Made by a program: the position numbers and the translations under genes. From the NCBI GenBank assembly GCA_038501625.1, contig JAZAYU010000368.1, forward strand, positions 1 through 64,000: a DNA stretch of 64,000 bases. Reading direction: 5' to 3'. Shown here in pieces: positions 22,961 to 33,521 of the stretch. Each line of letters begins with the position of its first letter. The first letter of the stretch is position 1. The notes below the pieces were generated by a model. That model worked only from the letters and a program-made list of their open reading frames with translations, ran no database searches and was not told the origin of the DNA. This DNA comes from Corbicula japonica. Its lineage: Eukaryota; Mollusca; Bivalvia; Venerida; Cyrenidae.

Positions 22961-23059
22961 AGATTCCTTTACAATGACCGGATATCATTACACCAGATAA
23001 TATATTATATCGAAACTTCCAAACAAATTACGGAAAATCTCGAAAAATACCGAAGAGGA

Positions 23060-23103
23060 AAACAACAACAACAACAACAACAACATCATCATCATCATCA
23101 TCC
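23060..23103. repeat. (AAC)n(ATC)n microsatellite
   Basis: About eight AAC units pass directly into about six ATC units. Confidence 0.95.
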
Positions 23104-23564
23104 GTCATTATATGATCAAAATTTTCGTAATTCGTTTCGTCAATGAAGCAAAGTTCTGGAACTTTTTATTTGAAAATCCTCTTGGGCGAGAAATTAAGTC
23201 ATCGGGTTTCTATAAAATTCTTTCCTCTTGGGAAAAAGATCTACGGAATGTTTCTCTGATTTTTCTTAGAATTTTCCTTCATGAAGATATCGTTAGGAAA
23301 TTAACGTGTTTTCCACAGAATTGCCTATATTATAAATGAATGATTTAATGCACGTGGGAGAAATGGCGACTACATGTATGTTTGCAAGAAATGTCTTTGT
23401 CATGATTGAAATAAATTGTATGTACAAGAATAGAACGCAGGCACCTTAATATGACCTTTGTCATGGTATTAAAAGACATTTCGCAATAAATGACCTTTGT
23501 TATTTTATATTAAAGCACATATCGCGATAAATGTTTATATATTCATTACTTGAGAAACATAACT

Positions 23565-24990
23565 GGTAATGGATAAGTAGCCAGTCACGTGATACTCTCT
23601 GTACATTATCAAGAATGACAGATATTGGTGAATTAAATATACAGTCGAACTTCTATGGCTCGAACTCCACGAGACCGGCAGATTTGTTCAAGCCATCGGT
23701 AGTTCGAGCGATCCGTGGTTGGTACATGTGAGAATGGAATTTTGTTAACTTAACTAAGCTAACACATAACAATTAATAATATTTCTTATTTTAATGTAAT
23801 TGATGATTTATTTAATTAAAAATCGTTTTTTTTTCTCTTTTCATCCTCTGTGATGACATTGGATTTTAATTCTAGAGGAAAACAATTCTGTAATTTGCTA
23901 CTTAATTTTATAAACACGGAAAAACAATTACAATTTAACTAAAAAAAACAAATAACAGTTTGTTTATAATCATGGTTAGTGCGGAGTAAATTACAAAAAC
24001 AAAATATTTTCATTCGCTTTAATGTGTTATTTAACGACTTAATTAAAAAGCGCACAGTCCTACTGGGCGAAACATTTTCGCGCCTTTGTTCGCACCTTTG
24101 ATGATTACCGATAACAGTCTGTTCGAGCCAAGAGGTGTCAAAAACATTGAAAACTAACCGTCGGGACCTTTATTGGTGTTCGACTGTTCGAGCTATGGGT
24201 AGTTCGAGCCATCGGAGGTAGAACAATAAAGAAAATATAGAGGTCTATTTCCGGACCGGACGAAGTGTTGGAGAGAAGGGTGGTGTTCGAGCGAACGGTG
24301 TTCGAGCCATCAAAGTTCGACAGTAATTATTAAATAACTATTTATTATCAGCCTTGTAACTTGTTTACTGCCTGGCATAATAATGCAGTGGTATTTCAAA
24401 TAAGCGGACCAATATCTATATCACTTCCCGGCCCGGGGCCGAAAAGTCATATAGATATAAAACCAGCATTTTAGACAATTTGATTGGCTGCTAGAGCAGG
24501 GCAGAAAAAAGTGATATAGATTTCAGCAAGAAACTCTAGAAAGTGACAGCCATTTTGTTTTAACTCGCTAATTTAATATTTCTGGAGGTGCTTTTAACGT
24601 TAACATTTTGTCGGGGAAAAGAAAGTTTTCCGATATTGAGAGCTCGCAGGAATCACAGTAGACAGTCTGACATCCTGACCAATATATAAGTTATAAAATG
24701 TAGCATTTCCAAACAACCTGATAAAATGTGGCTACTGTTATTTTTACAGTTGTTATTAAAATAGGATTATATTGTACATACCCGTGAAATATCCCGATTG
24801 ACCTTGGGCCAATACGACTGCCCTCGGACAAATAACAGGGTGAATATCAATCACTTATTTATTAACATATAATTCATTGGTTCAATCTCGTCGGAAAAGC
24901 ATGGCTTTATTGAATTTGTAAAACTTTTTGCTGATCACCCATATTTAAATTTATTTAATAGTCTGTCACGTTGCTGCCAAGTTATCGATA
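23565..24990. mobile_element. 'agtcacgtgatac' element split by later insertions
   Basis: The left end GGATAAGTAGCCAGTCACGT (23565) and right end region GTCTGTCACGT...TTATCGATAACG (24960-24990) match the two ends of the elements at 35535-36005, 37410-37850 and 43850-44060. Between them lie a pogo/Tigger-like MITE (23641-24326), a small palindrome (24411-24461, TATATCACTT...AAGTCATATAGATAT) and unrelated sequence. A nested insertion history is inferred. Confidence 0.55.
23641..24326. mobile_element. pogo/Tigger-like MITE with 'ggctcgaac' inverted ends
   Basis: It begins TA-CAGTCGAACTTCTATGGC and ends with ATCAAAGTTCGACAG-TA; the arms are inverted relatives and flanking TA fits a mariner/pogo target duplication. 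Internal TTCGAGCCATCGG phrases recur near both ends. There is no transposase frame, so it is non-autonomous. Confidence 0.75.
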
Positions 24991-25298
24991 ACGTTCTTTA
25001 GAAGTTATTTCTTTTAAAAGATAAAAAATCAATACATGTATTATAAAAATAACTTCATTAACACCTTTAAGCCCTATCTATAAAACCTCGCGGGCGTTTA
25101 TAGTTTCTGGGTTGTGGTAAATGCAGTGGTGCAATCTATCTAACTTAAAGCTTAAGGCCCGCACAAATACAACACATACACATTTCACCAATTATCACGA
25201 TTCATCATTTTATACCTCAGTCTACCATTCCAACTCGCCAGTTATCTCCCTTGTTTATAAACACTGTTCGTTCACTGGTCCCAGTCTATCATTCCACA

Positions 25299-25577
25299 TT
25301 CATTAAAAGCACCTCTGAAATATTTTGACTAACTCTGTCAGCAAACAAGTGGCGGGTGTGTTTTCAGATTAGTAAATTCTAGGTCAGTCCTGATCCATAA
25401 GGTCATGTCAAAGTTACGTTTCCGTGGAGCGCTTGTACTATCGAATTATATATTGCTTTCTAATGTATTACTGTCATTTACGTTCATTGTAACACGTTCA
25501 TCTATACGAGGTAAGTGTCACATGTGCAAACGTTAATATATACTTAAGAAAATTAAAAATGACAGTGCCTATAGCTG
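25299..25577. repeat. near-identical direct repeat, copy 1
   Basis: About 278 bp starting at AAAGCACCTCTGAAATATTT and ending in GACAGTGCCTATAGCTG. It is repeated at 25943-26222 with only a few differences, implying a recent duplication (offset 644-645 bp). Confidence 0.93.
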
Positions 25578-25584
25578 TTTATCT

Positions 25585-25805
25585 ATGCCGTTCGTTCATT
25601 GGTCCGAGTCTATCATTCCAACTCGCCAGTTATCTCCTCTGTTTATATACACCATTCGTTCATTGGTCCCAGTCTATTATTCCAACTCGCCAGTTATCTC
25701 CCTTGTTTATATATATACTGATCATTCATGGGTCCCAGTCTATCATTTCAACTCGCCAGTTATCTCCCTTGTTTATATACATAGTTCGTTCATTAGTTCC
25801 AGCTA
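25585..25805. repeat. ~63-bp tandem repeat (three to four units)
   Basis: Units contain TTCATTGGTCCCAGTCTATC and ACTCGCCAGTTATCTCCC, with GTTATCTCC at about 25630, 25694 and 25760. A further unit lies at 25225-25300, left of duplication copy 1. The open frames over 25559-25861 are produced by this periodicity. Confidence 0.85.
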
Positions 25806-25942
25806 GTTGCGGTCTTCAAGTAGCCCTGCGATATCTGGCACTGACCGCATCAGTGTGGTAAACATCTTGTTGTGACGGTTTAATGTATATGTCTAGGGTT
25901 GGACATTTATCAGACTTCAATCCATTTATTCCGATCAGTGGC

Positions 25943-26222
25943 TTCATTTAAAAGCACCTCTGAAATATTTTGACTAACTCTGTCAGCAAACAAGTGGCGG
26001 GTGTGTTTTCAGATTAGTAAATTCTAGGTCAGTCCTGATCCATAAGGTCATGTCAAAGTTACGTTTCCGTGGAGCGCTTGTACTATCGAATGATATATTG
26101 CTTTCTAATGTATTACTGTCATTTACGTTCATTGTAACACGTTCATCTATACGAGGTAAGTGTCACATGTAAAAACGTTAATATATACTTAAGAAAATTA
26201 AAAATGACAGTGCCTATAGCTG
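25943..26222. repeat. near-identical direct repeat, copy 2
   Basis: Second copy of 25299-25577. Its right edge passes directly into a tRNA-like repeat (GTAGCGAACCCGC...), of which copy 1 retains only the terminal ~17 bp. The duplication breakpoint therefore falls inside that element. Confidence 0.93.
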
Positions 26223-26480
26223 GTAGCGAACCCGCACCGTCACGGCGACAGAGTATAGCCCTGCAATACCGGCGACGAAACCAACTGAGCTAGCCGGGAC
26301 AACCCCCAAAAAGGTTAATCGGATAGCCCTGATATACGTAACCATCACTGCATGACATCGGTAACTGGTTATTTTACTGACAACAGTGCTGACTATACGT
26401 ACGGGGATACTTTTTACGGCCGCCACACTGCACAAATAGCGCTACTGTGAATTTCAAACGATAGTGCCTCTAGCTGGGAG
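26205..26480 (-). mobile_element. tRNA-like SINE/tandem element (minus strand)
   Basis: On the minus strand, TCCCGGCTAGCTCAGTTGG (A-box-like) is followed by CTGTCGCCGTGACGGTGCGG and GGTTCGCTACC (B-box-like), then GCTATAGGCACTGTCATT. At 26450-26485 the 3' end of a second, truncated unit starts (ATAGTGCCTCTAGCTGGGAG), giving a head-to-tail arrangement of ~245-250 bp. Related copies lie at 37505-37760, 60775-61145, and in more tRNA-like form at 52200 and 54495. The 73-codon minus frame is shared with the 37.5-kb copy only because the units are homologous. Confidence 0.72.
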
Positions 26481-26754
26481 CGAACCCGAAGAAACTCAAC
26501 TTCTTTAAACACGAAATATTTTCGTGTTTAAAGAAGTTGCTTTTCTAATTTCCCTAATTTTATGTATCTAAGCCTCACCGATCCATAAGGTCATATGAAC
26601 CCATCAAACCTACGTTTCTATGGAGCGTATTTCCTTATTTCAATATGTGTGTATTACATGTACTAAAAACGTTCATTTATACATGTATGAAGTACATGTA
26701 CGTGTTACATGTACAAAATTTTATAGTCACTATGATAGAACTATAATGAACATT

Positions 26755-27012
26755 GTACATGCAATTATCAACGTGATGACAGGCGCGTATCTGTCTAAGG
26801 CGTCCGAAACCCCTCTATAACGGACACCTAAGGGACTGAGGGAAAGTGTCCTTAATAGCGGGTTGTCCTTAATTGTGGGTTTAAATCAAGTGGAAGAGAA
26901 CATGTCTGTTCTTTAAAAAAATCGCCCATAATACCGGGGTGCCCGTAATATCGAGTGTCCGTAATGAGGGGTTTTACTGTACATGCAATAATCCACGTGA
27001 TGACAGGGGCGT
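26755..27012. mobile_element. small pogo/Tigger-like MITE flanked by a 36-bp direct repeat
   Basis: Inverted ends AAACCCCTCTATAACGGACA (about 26807) and TGTCCGTAATGAGGGGTTTT (about 26960-26978) bound ~170 bp of noncoding sequence with TGTCCTTAATAGCGGGTTGT inside. A repeat (TGTACATGCAAT.ATC.ACG, TGATGACAGG.GCGTA) occurs on both sides at 26755-26791 and 26976-27012, too long to be a TA target duplication. Confidence 0.65.
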
Positions 27013-27150
27013 ACCTGCAAATAGGCGAGAAGGCGTCCGTATCCACATGTATTCTCTTCAGAACGCTCAAAATGCATCAAATTGCACCATTGTTTTCAGA
27101 AGTTTTCGTGAGGGTCATGCCCTAGCACAATTATGTATATACTAGACGCT
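27013..27150. repeat. dispersed repeat shared with 58905-59030
   Basis: The segment with CAGAACGCTCAAAATGCA.C and AAATTGCACC and a GGGTCATGCCCTAGCACAA tail is matched at 58905-59030 (AGAACGCTCAAAATGCACCA). A short piece (AATCTATATCCACGCCCCTGAGAACG) also occurs near 21230. The short plus-strand frame here is not a gene. Confidence 0.65.
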
Positions 27151-29300
27151 AGATACGCCACTGGATGAAAACAATTAATTTTTTCACATGACTCAAACAA
27201 TTTTGGGTGTTAGTGTGTGCCAGTATCACATTCTTTTCTCTTTTCATCATTGTGTGAGTTAGTGAAACACTATTCTTTATTGCATTCTAAGTCCGTTAGT
27301 CATTACAAGCCTTTTCCGTAACAAAAAGTCAAACTGTCATAAGACACCTGTTGAATCGGCAGTATGTACTGTTAAACCTTATACTCGGTAATTGTTATAT
27401 TATACCCCTGTTCAGCGATAATATAAATGAATAATGGAACACAAACTCCAATCTATCTAGCCGAACTCCTCATGAAAATAAAATACTATTGCCCCAAAAG
27501 GGGTTCGAGCATATGTGACACACTAAAACAAAATGTGGCTTACGACATTCGCGCAGTTTGCTCAGGGTATACACTGTTTGTCATTCAGTCAGAGAAGCAT
27601 CATTAGTTCATCTACAAAACAGGTTAGATGTTGTTGTTTTTTCGATCTGGAACCGTGTAATTCTGCACTTTGATCAGCGTCTACATTAATCGAATATGTC
27701 AATATGCCCAATTTTGTCGGTTGTGCTCCCAGGTGAATCCATAGAAGGTTAAGTAGGGTTGATCAAACCCCATTTAGGGTAAACAACATTTAACTTTCAT
27801 GGGGATTTTGGCCAGAAAGTTGAAAAATTATAAATATGTGAATAACTTTAAACTACCCCAAACGAGTCTCCTTTCTGGAAATCCTCCATCCGACCCTGAT
27901 GCGTAACAAAAATAGCTTCTAACATGTCTTATGGTGGCTCAATTATGCTACTTCGTTTTTCTGTTATTTCGCCGCGAAAAAAAAAACGCCATGCGAAAAG
28001 ATAAAATAACGAAAAAGAAGTTCAGGCGAAAAGACGAAATAACGAAAAATAAAAACGCAACGCGAACTAACAACATAACGCCAGGTGAAAAAATGAAAAA
28101 AAAACAACAACAACAAAACGAAATGGCATAAATCAGCCACCATAGCTACTGCTGCTGCTAAGCAGGTTGCAGTTTCGCACGTAGCTGAAGACTCCTCCCA
28201 CCCACACACACACACACCCCGCAGCGGACAGAAACGATATACATGCAATAATTTTATTCACATTACTTCTAAAATAACATCCCCTTTAAGAGAAAAAAGG
28301 TCACATTAGTAGATTACTGATTTGAGCTGTCATTAAGTTTGAAATAGAATTTGTTACACCAGTATTTCTGTTTTTATGTATTCAAATGCCCACAGTCCAT
28401 TAAAAGTATTTTTCCACCTAGGTTAAGTGTTAATTCTTTATCATTTTAATAGGAAATGCAAAGTTTTTATTATCCACTTAATGTAGAAATTGTAATACAA
28501 TACGAGGAAAAAATCGTATGAACTTCTCGGTCGCGAAATCAGATAATTTTTTATGGCATCTAGATTCATCTGGTTAAGGTTTTGTCATCTAACATGATGA
28601 TGACAGGATGATAATTGCAAATATACAAGTTTAAAGAAAAATTGATGATCACAATCACCGTGGTGTATTAAAAAGTGAAATATGCAAATCATGAATTGCC
28701 ACACGTACAAAACACAGCCTCCCCTCGCAGCGAAAAAGAAGAGAGGAAAAGATAGCATGTTTGTTATAAGTTTGTCAAATTCAAAATAAGATGCCACAGA
28801 CAATTAACGAAAGAGAGAACCCTTGGGATTACCGCATTTGAACGGTCAGTGGCAAAACAAATTGCCACTGGGGGTTGAACCAGGTTCTAGGGTGCACCAA
28901 CCTGAAATGTCCAGGGTCAGATTCACGATTTTCAGAACGGGGGTTCATTTGGGGCGGTCTTAGGGTAATACCATGATAATTATCATCTTTCTAGCAAGAA
29001 TTCCAAATCAAATAGCCCTCAAAAATTAGTGATGCCCCCAAAAATCAGGTTGAAGCAACCCTACCGAAACCTCCCCATTTAAAAACTTCTTTCCTCTAAA
29101 TGGCTCTGTAGGGGGCTGGGACTGTGTTTCAAAAATATGGTCTTCCTCGATATTTGCATTTTAACCCTTATTTACCGATACTCTTAAACGCTTGTTTCAA
29201 AAAGATCGGAACATAATAGCTAAACCGACGCTTTACTCAAATCTGAATGCCCAATATTGCACCCCAGGCTCGAACCTGAGGTCCTTTCCTTGAATTTGAA
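27151..29300. other. intergenic sequence, no gene supported
   Basis: It contains a short (CA)n at about 28203-28217 and an A-rich/GCGAAA-rich tract at 27970-28125 that opens frames on both strands. The block 27480-27640 shares phrases (TGTCATTCAGTCAGAGA, AAACAGGTTAGA) with 31780-32000, pointing to a dispersed repeat. Confidence 0.35.
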
Positions 29301-29305
29301 GTACA

Positions 29306-29490
29306 GCCACACCTATGCTCAAGACCACCTTTTAACAAAGACCACCTGCTGACAAACACTAAATTGTATTTGTCCCACTGAGTGATTTCAAGAACAAATT
29401 CATCCGTGAACAAAGACCACCTGTCTTTAAAGACCTTGTTTGGGTTTTCCCCTGAGTGGTCTTTGTAGACAGGTTTGACTTTATTTCTAT
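29306..29490. mobile_element. pogo/Tigger-like MITE ('aagaccacctg' ends)
   Basis: The left end CAGCCACACCTATGCTCAAG and right end TGGTCTTTGTAGACAGGTTT, reading as inverted relatives, bracket ~180 bp with several AAAGACCACCTG phrases. A related, more diverged element lies at 47050-47215. Noncoding. Confidence 0.65.
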
Positions 29491-29861
29491 CTGTATTTCC
29501 TGTTGCATTTCTATCGGCTTTTGTTATGATTAATTTACCGGTAATGTCTGTTCATTTCTGACACATTCTTGTGAAACGGTTTGCTCATTTAGCAAGGAAG
29601 ACATAAAACGCCAATAAACGTCTTTTCTAGTTAATCAATTTATTATATCTTATTGAAGATTTAGCGGTATTCAAGACGAGAAAGACTTTTAGTTTTATGT
29701 CAGAAAAACCTCACAAATTTAATGTGTCTGGTTTGGATTAAAGTTAAGTTATAAGTTAGATACGTTAAGAAAAGGTAGCACGAGTGTTGTATATAGGTTT
29801 TACATTTTAAGTAATTAACCATTTATTCTATGTGATGTGATATGGCTGTAATTCATGGGCA

Positions 29862-30015
29862 AACAATTTAGATCCAGATCAGCAGGCACATCCATGCTGT
29901 CTGATAAGGATCTACACTGTTTGCTTTTGGGTTCATTGGGTTATTTCTGACCAAGCTGCGAACAAATGTCCAGATCAGGTGACAAGAAATTGTCGGTTGG
30001 TCTGAATCTGGACTG
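29862..30015. repeat. dispersed hairpin repeat ('gtagatccagatcagcaggca' family)
   Basis: GCAAACAATTTAGATCCAGA and GATCTACACTGTTTGC form a hairpin, followed by GGGTTCATTGGGTTATTTCTG and a second half-hairpin ending CTGAATCTGGACTGGTT. Same family as 15355 and 41405. Confidence 0.75.
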
Positions 30016-30504
30016 GTTGCACACGAATAAAATCCGTATATATTAAGAAAAGTGTTAATGAACGATTTGCAATTCACTGCGTCAATTTTCACTTGCAAAC
30101 GTAGACGCCGAGCGACTCCTTCGTAATGCGTATCTGATACTATAACTATCAATTTCAATAATAACAGACAATCATACTTCTTTCTGAATAAATTGTAGGA
30201 GCGACATGATGCAGATGCTCCATGACGTTGCAAAGACAGAAATAATATATTAATATTATGGTGAATATCGGCAGTCGTCAATAATACATGAATATGAGGA
30301 TACTGTTAGACAATGACCTTTAACATCGCAATGTTTACCAGTAAAAATACTCTGAGTAAGATAGGGATTTTCGTTCATTTCGTTCATAACATTTTCATTC
30401 ATTGCTTTCGTGGTGGGAAGCAATATTTCCAGAAAGGGGTTCTTTTGGAGCAGTCTTGGAATAGTTACGTGATATTTCTTACTTTCTGGCCATAATTGCA
30501 ATGA

Positions 30505-31735
30505 CAATTTATTATTATACTCCAAAGAAATTTGCTTGAATTTGATTGGATAATTTGCCGTTGATGTATATCCGTATTTACGGATCGGCCGTAGATATGA
30601 ACGCACGTGCCTTAATTTCCCTCTCTGGCCTCCCACCTTTTGTTGTCGTCAGCCATTTTGTTTTGAATTTCGGTAAAAATGCATAATTTCAAGTCTAACT
30701 TGTATATTATAAAGCGGTATGCTTAGAGATAACTTTTGTTGTTACAGAAAATATTTGTGTTATGTTTTTAACGTTGAAAACGATCATATTATTCTAAAAT
30801 TTTGTAAATAAATACCAAATCGATAGTCCATTCAATTTCTATAGAAGTGATGTCATGCAGGTAAATAAATGACGTCAGACATGTAATTATTGAGGTTCTC
30901 AGAGGGGTATTAAGTCGCTCGGCATAAAATAAGCGAAATAAATGAAAAAATCGATGTTTTCTATTTTTTTGTCTGAAAAAAGTCTTTGCAGTATAATAAA
31001 ACAATTATTTGGTTCCTTGAAAGGGTATGTGAGGAGATATTGCCGGTCTGTGTGTCATATTATCTCTCGCCTGCGGCTCCAGACCGGCAATATTATAAAG
31101 TTATTTGGTTTCTTGACAGGGAATGTGAGGATATATTGCCGGTCTGGGTGTCATATTACCCGAGCCGCAGGCGAGGGATAATATGACACCCAGACCGGCA
31201 ATATATCCTCACATACCCTTTCAGGGAACCAAATAATTGTTTTATTATACTGCAAAGACTTTTTCAGACAAAAATAATTAGAAAACATCGATTTTTCATT
31301 TATTTCTCTTATTTAATGCCGGACGGCTTAATTCCCCTCTGAGAACCTCAATAATTACACGTCTGACGTCATTAATTTACCTGCATGACGTCACTTCTAT
31401 AGAAATTGAATGGACTATCGATTTGATATTTATTTACGAAATCTGAGAATAATCTGATCGTTGTCAACGTTAAAAACATAACACAAATATTTTCTGTAAC
31501 AATTTTAGTAATCCCTCAGCATACCGCTTTATAATTTACAAGATCGGCTTCAAATAATGCATTTTTACGGAAATTCAAAACAAAATGGCGGACGACAACA
31601 AAAGGTGAGAGGCCAGAGAGGGAAATTAAGGCACGTGCTTTCATATCTACGGCCGATTCGTAAATACGGATATACATCAACGGCAAATTATCCAATGAAA
31701 TTCAAGCAAATTTCTTTGCAGTATAATAAATCCTC
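30505..31735. mobile_element. ~1.2-kb foldback palindrome (DNA-element type)
   Basis: The left arm, starting near TTATTATACTCCAAAGAAAT (30511), is mirrored by the right arm, ending CAAATTTCTTTGCAGTATAA (31730). Matching landmarks include CAAAATGG(C/G)..GACGACAACAAAA (30650/31580), TACGGATATACATCAACGGC (30560/31665), GACGTCA (30871/31362) and TTTGCAGTATAATAAAACAA (30986/31235). The inner part (31030-31210) is a second palindrome built from ATATTGCCGGTCTGGGTGTC and its complement. There is no transposase, and the minus-strand frames are by-products. The arms would fold into a hairpin about 0.5 kb long. Confidence 0.88.
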
Positions 31736-33340
31736 GCACACCCTGTCAAGGAACCAAATAACTATATAATATTGCAGCCCAAAAAGGGATTTGAACAACT
31801 ACAGTAAACACTCTCTGGGTCCGCCTCTAGATTTCTACTTAACAAGAAAGGTCAGAAATATTTACCGCGCATAGGTGGCGCACCATAACAAAATGGGTGA
31901 CGCACCGTAACAAAATGGGGCTTATGGCAATCGCCCCTATCTGACAAGGGTCTACACTGTCGGTCATTCAGTCAGAGAGCTGTCATAAACAGGTTAGAAT
32001 GTTTGCCTAAAGCTCGGGTAATATGATATTCATACAGGCAATAGCTTCAGTAACCGACGGGTTTACTTGAATTCAATCGCAGCTATCTACACTCAAACCT
32101 GGTGGACAAAAGTGACTGCTTAACACAGGTGACATTAATTTTAAAACAGGTAAAACGGTTGTTTAAGAGGTGGTTGCAGAATGCATGTTGCTGCTAAGGC
32201 AGGTTTAATTTATCATAATTTATTTATATTAAGGTGCGCATTAAAGACCGGCGAAATAAAACAGATATGCGTTTTGGGTAGAATTACGAACATACACAAA
32301 TCTCTTAGAAAATTAAAATGTTTAAATGAAACAAAGTTCCTCTCCAAAATTTAATAGTTTCTGAAAAAAAAAACAATCGAACTTCATACCATTTTAATGT
32401 TTTCCTGATTTTATCGGCCATCGATTAGATTATTATTCAATATTGCTTAGCTTTCAGATACCAGGAATTATTATTTCACGTTCAGTATAACATTTCGTCG
32501 CAGTAGTAATCTTAAGGTGGCAAATTTAACTACATTGAATGAAATATGATACTACAATGCGTATAATATCCCTTTATAGGTAAATACAGCATTTAAACGG
32601 ACTCATTATGTTTGTTAAAGTAAATGAAAACTCGACAAAGGATACATTTTGCACGGTTAATGTGTTTATTTCAACGCTGTGAAGATTTAGAGAAGACACA
32701 TAAAAGAAAATGAAAAACAAAATGATGAAGTCAGCAAATATTGATAGACTGTGACAGTTCCTATAAATTATTTAAATTGGAGTAAATGATAGGACCAATC
32801 CTTGAATTGTTAAACCGGTTTAACCTTTTGTTTTGTTTTGTTATAATAAATGCATTTTATTTATTTATTTCACTTAAAAAACGTTGTTTCTTCTACAACA
32901 TAAATTCATTTAACATAAATTTGCGAGTAGTAAGCAAAAATATGACGCAATCACAACATGGGGTTAACAAACTATGCCCCCAGTGTAGGCGCAGGTTAAC
33001 CTGTGCATCCGCGCGGTCTGTTTAGGGTTGTTCTGTTTCAAAGAATTATAAATTGCGTACAGTCATTTCGCCAGTTTCAGCCAATCAGTTGCTTGAGATT
33101 TGCGACTGGTCTCCAAATTTAGTTGTTTATGATCTTGGCCCCATAATAGACTTTTGAAGAGCAAATGTGTTATTATTGCTTTTTAGTCGATTTTGTATGT
33201 ATAAGAACAGTAAGTTTTACTAAATTATTCCGTTACCTCATTCCAACAATAGAGCTCTGTGGTTTAAATGTATATACGAGACACAATTGTGGGTAATTAG
33301 AAAATACCATTACAATGCGAATTATTCAGAAATGTCCTGT
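31736..33340. other. intergenic sequence, no gene supported
   Basis: 31728-31770 repeats the inner-end sequence of the adjacent foldback element (CACACCCTGTCAAGGAACCA). 31850-31925 has two copies of 'CGCACC.TAACAAAATGGG'. 33064-33145 is one arm of the hairpin MITE family (CAGCCAATCAGTTGCTTGAG). The rest shows nothing. Confidence 0.4.
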
Positions 33341-33349
33341 GGTAAAATT

Positions 33350-33520
33350 TAATTTCGTGGTCACGAATTTTCGTGCGGAATACCATGAATACAGAACTAG
33401 CATTTTCACGTGGACATAAATTTGCACAATTTTATTATTTTTATGGGAAGCGCTGCTAAATGGTTAATTTCAGCTGGGATTTGAGTTCACGCAATTTTCC
33501 ACGAAATTAAATGATGTTAC
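33350..33520. mobile_element. 'aatttcgtggtcacgaattttcg' element
   Basis: The segment runs from AAAATTTAATTTCGTGGTCA to CACGAAATTAAATGATGTTA, with inverted ends and internal ACGAATTTTCGTG phrases. Noncoding, related in style to the elements at 22710, 36605, 38055 and 39415. Confidence 0.6.
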
Positions 33521-33521
33521 A

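Noticed and set aside
26214..26435. Minus-strand frame shared with 37497-37754 (apparent conserved 70-85 residue protein)
   Set aside because: The conservation follows from homology of the tRNA-like repeat units; the frame ends inside the tRNA-like module and is not kept in the 60.8-61.1 kb copies.
30256..30636. 126-codon minus-strand frame
   Set aside because: It lies across the left arm of the foldback palindrome; part of the same peptide appears in the right arm (31557-31769), as expected from the inverted repeat.
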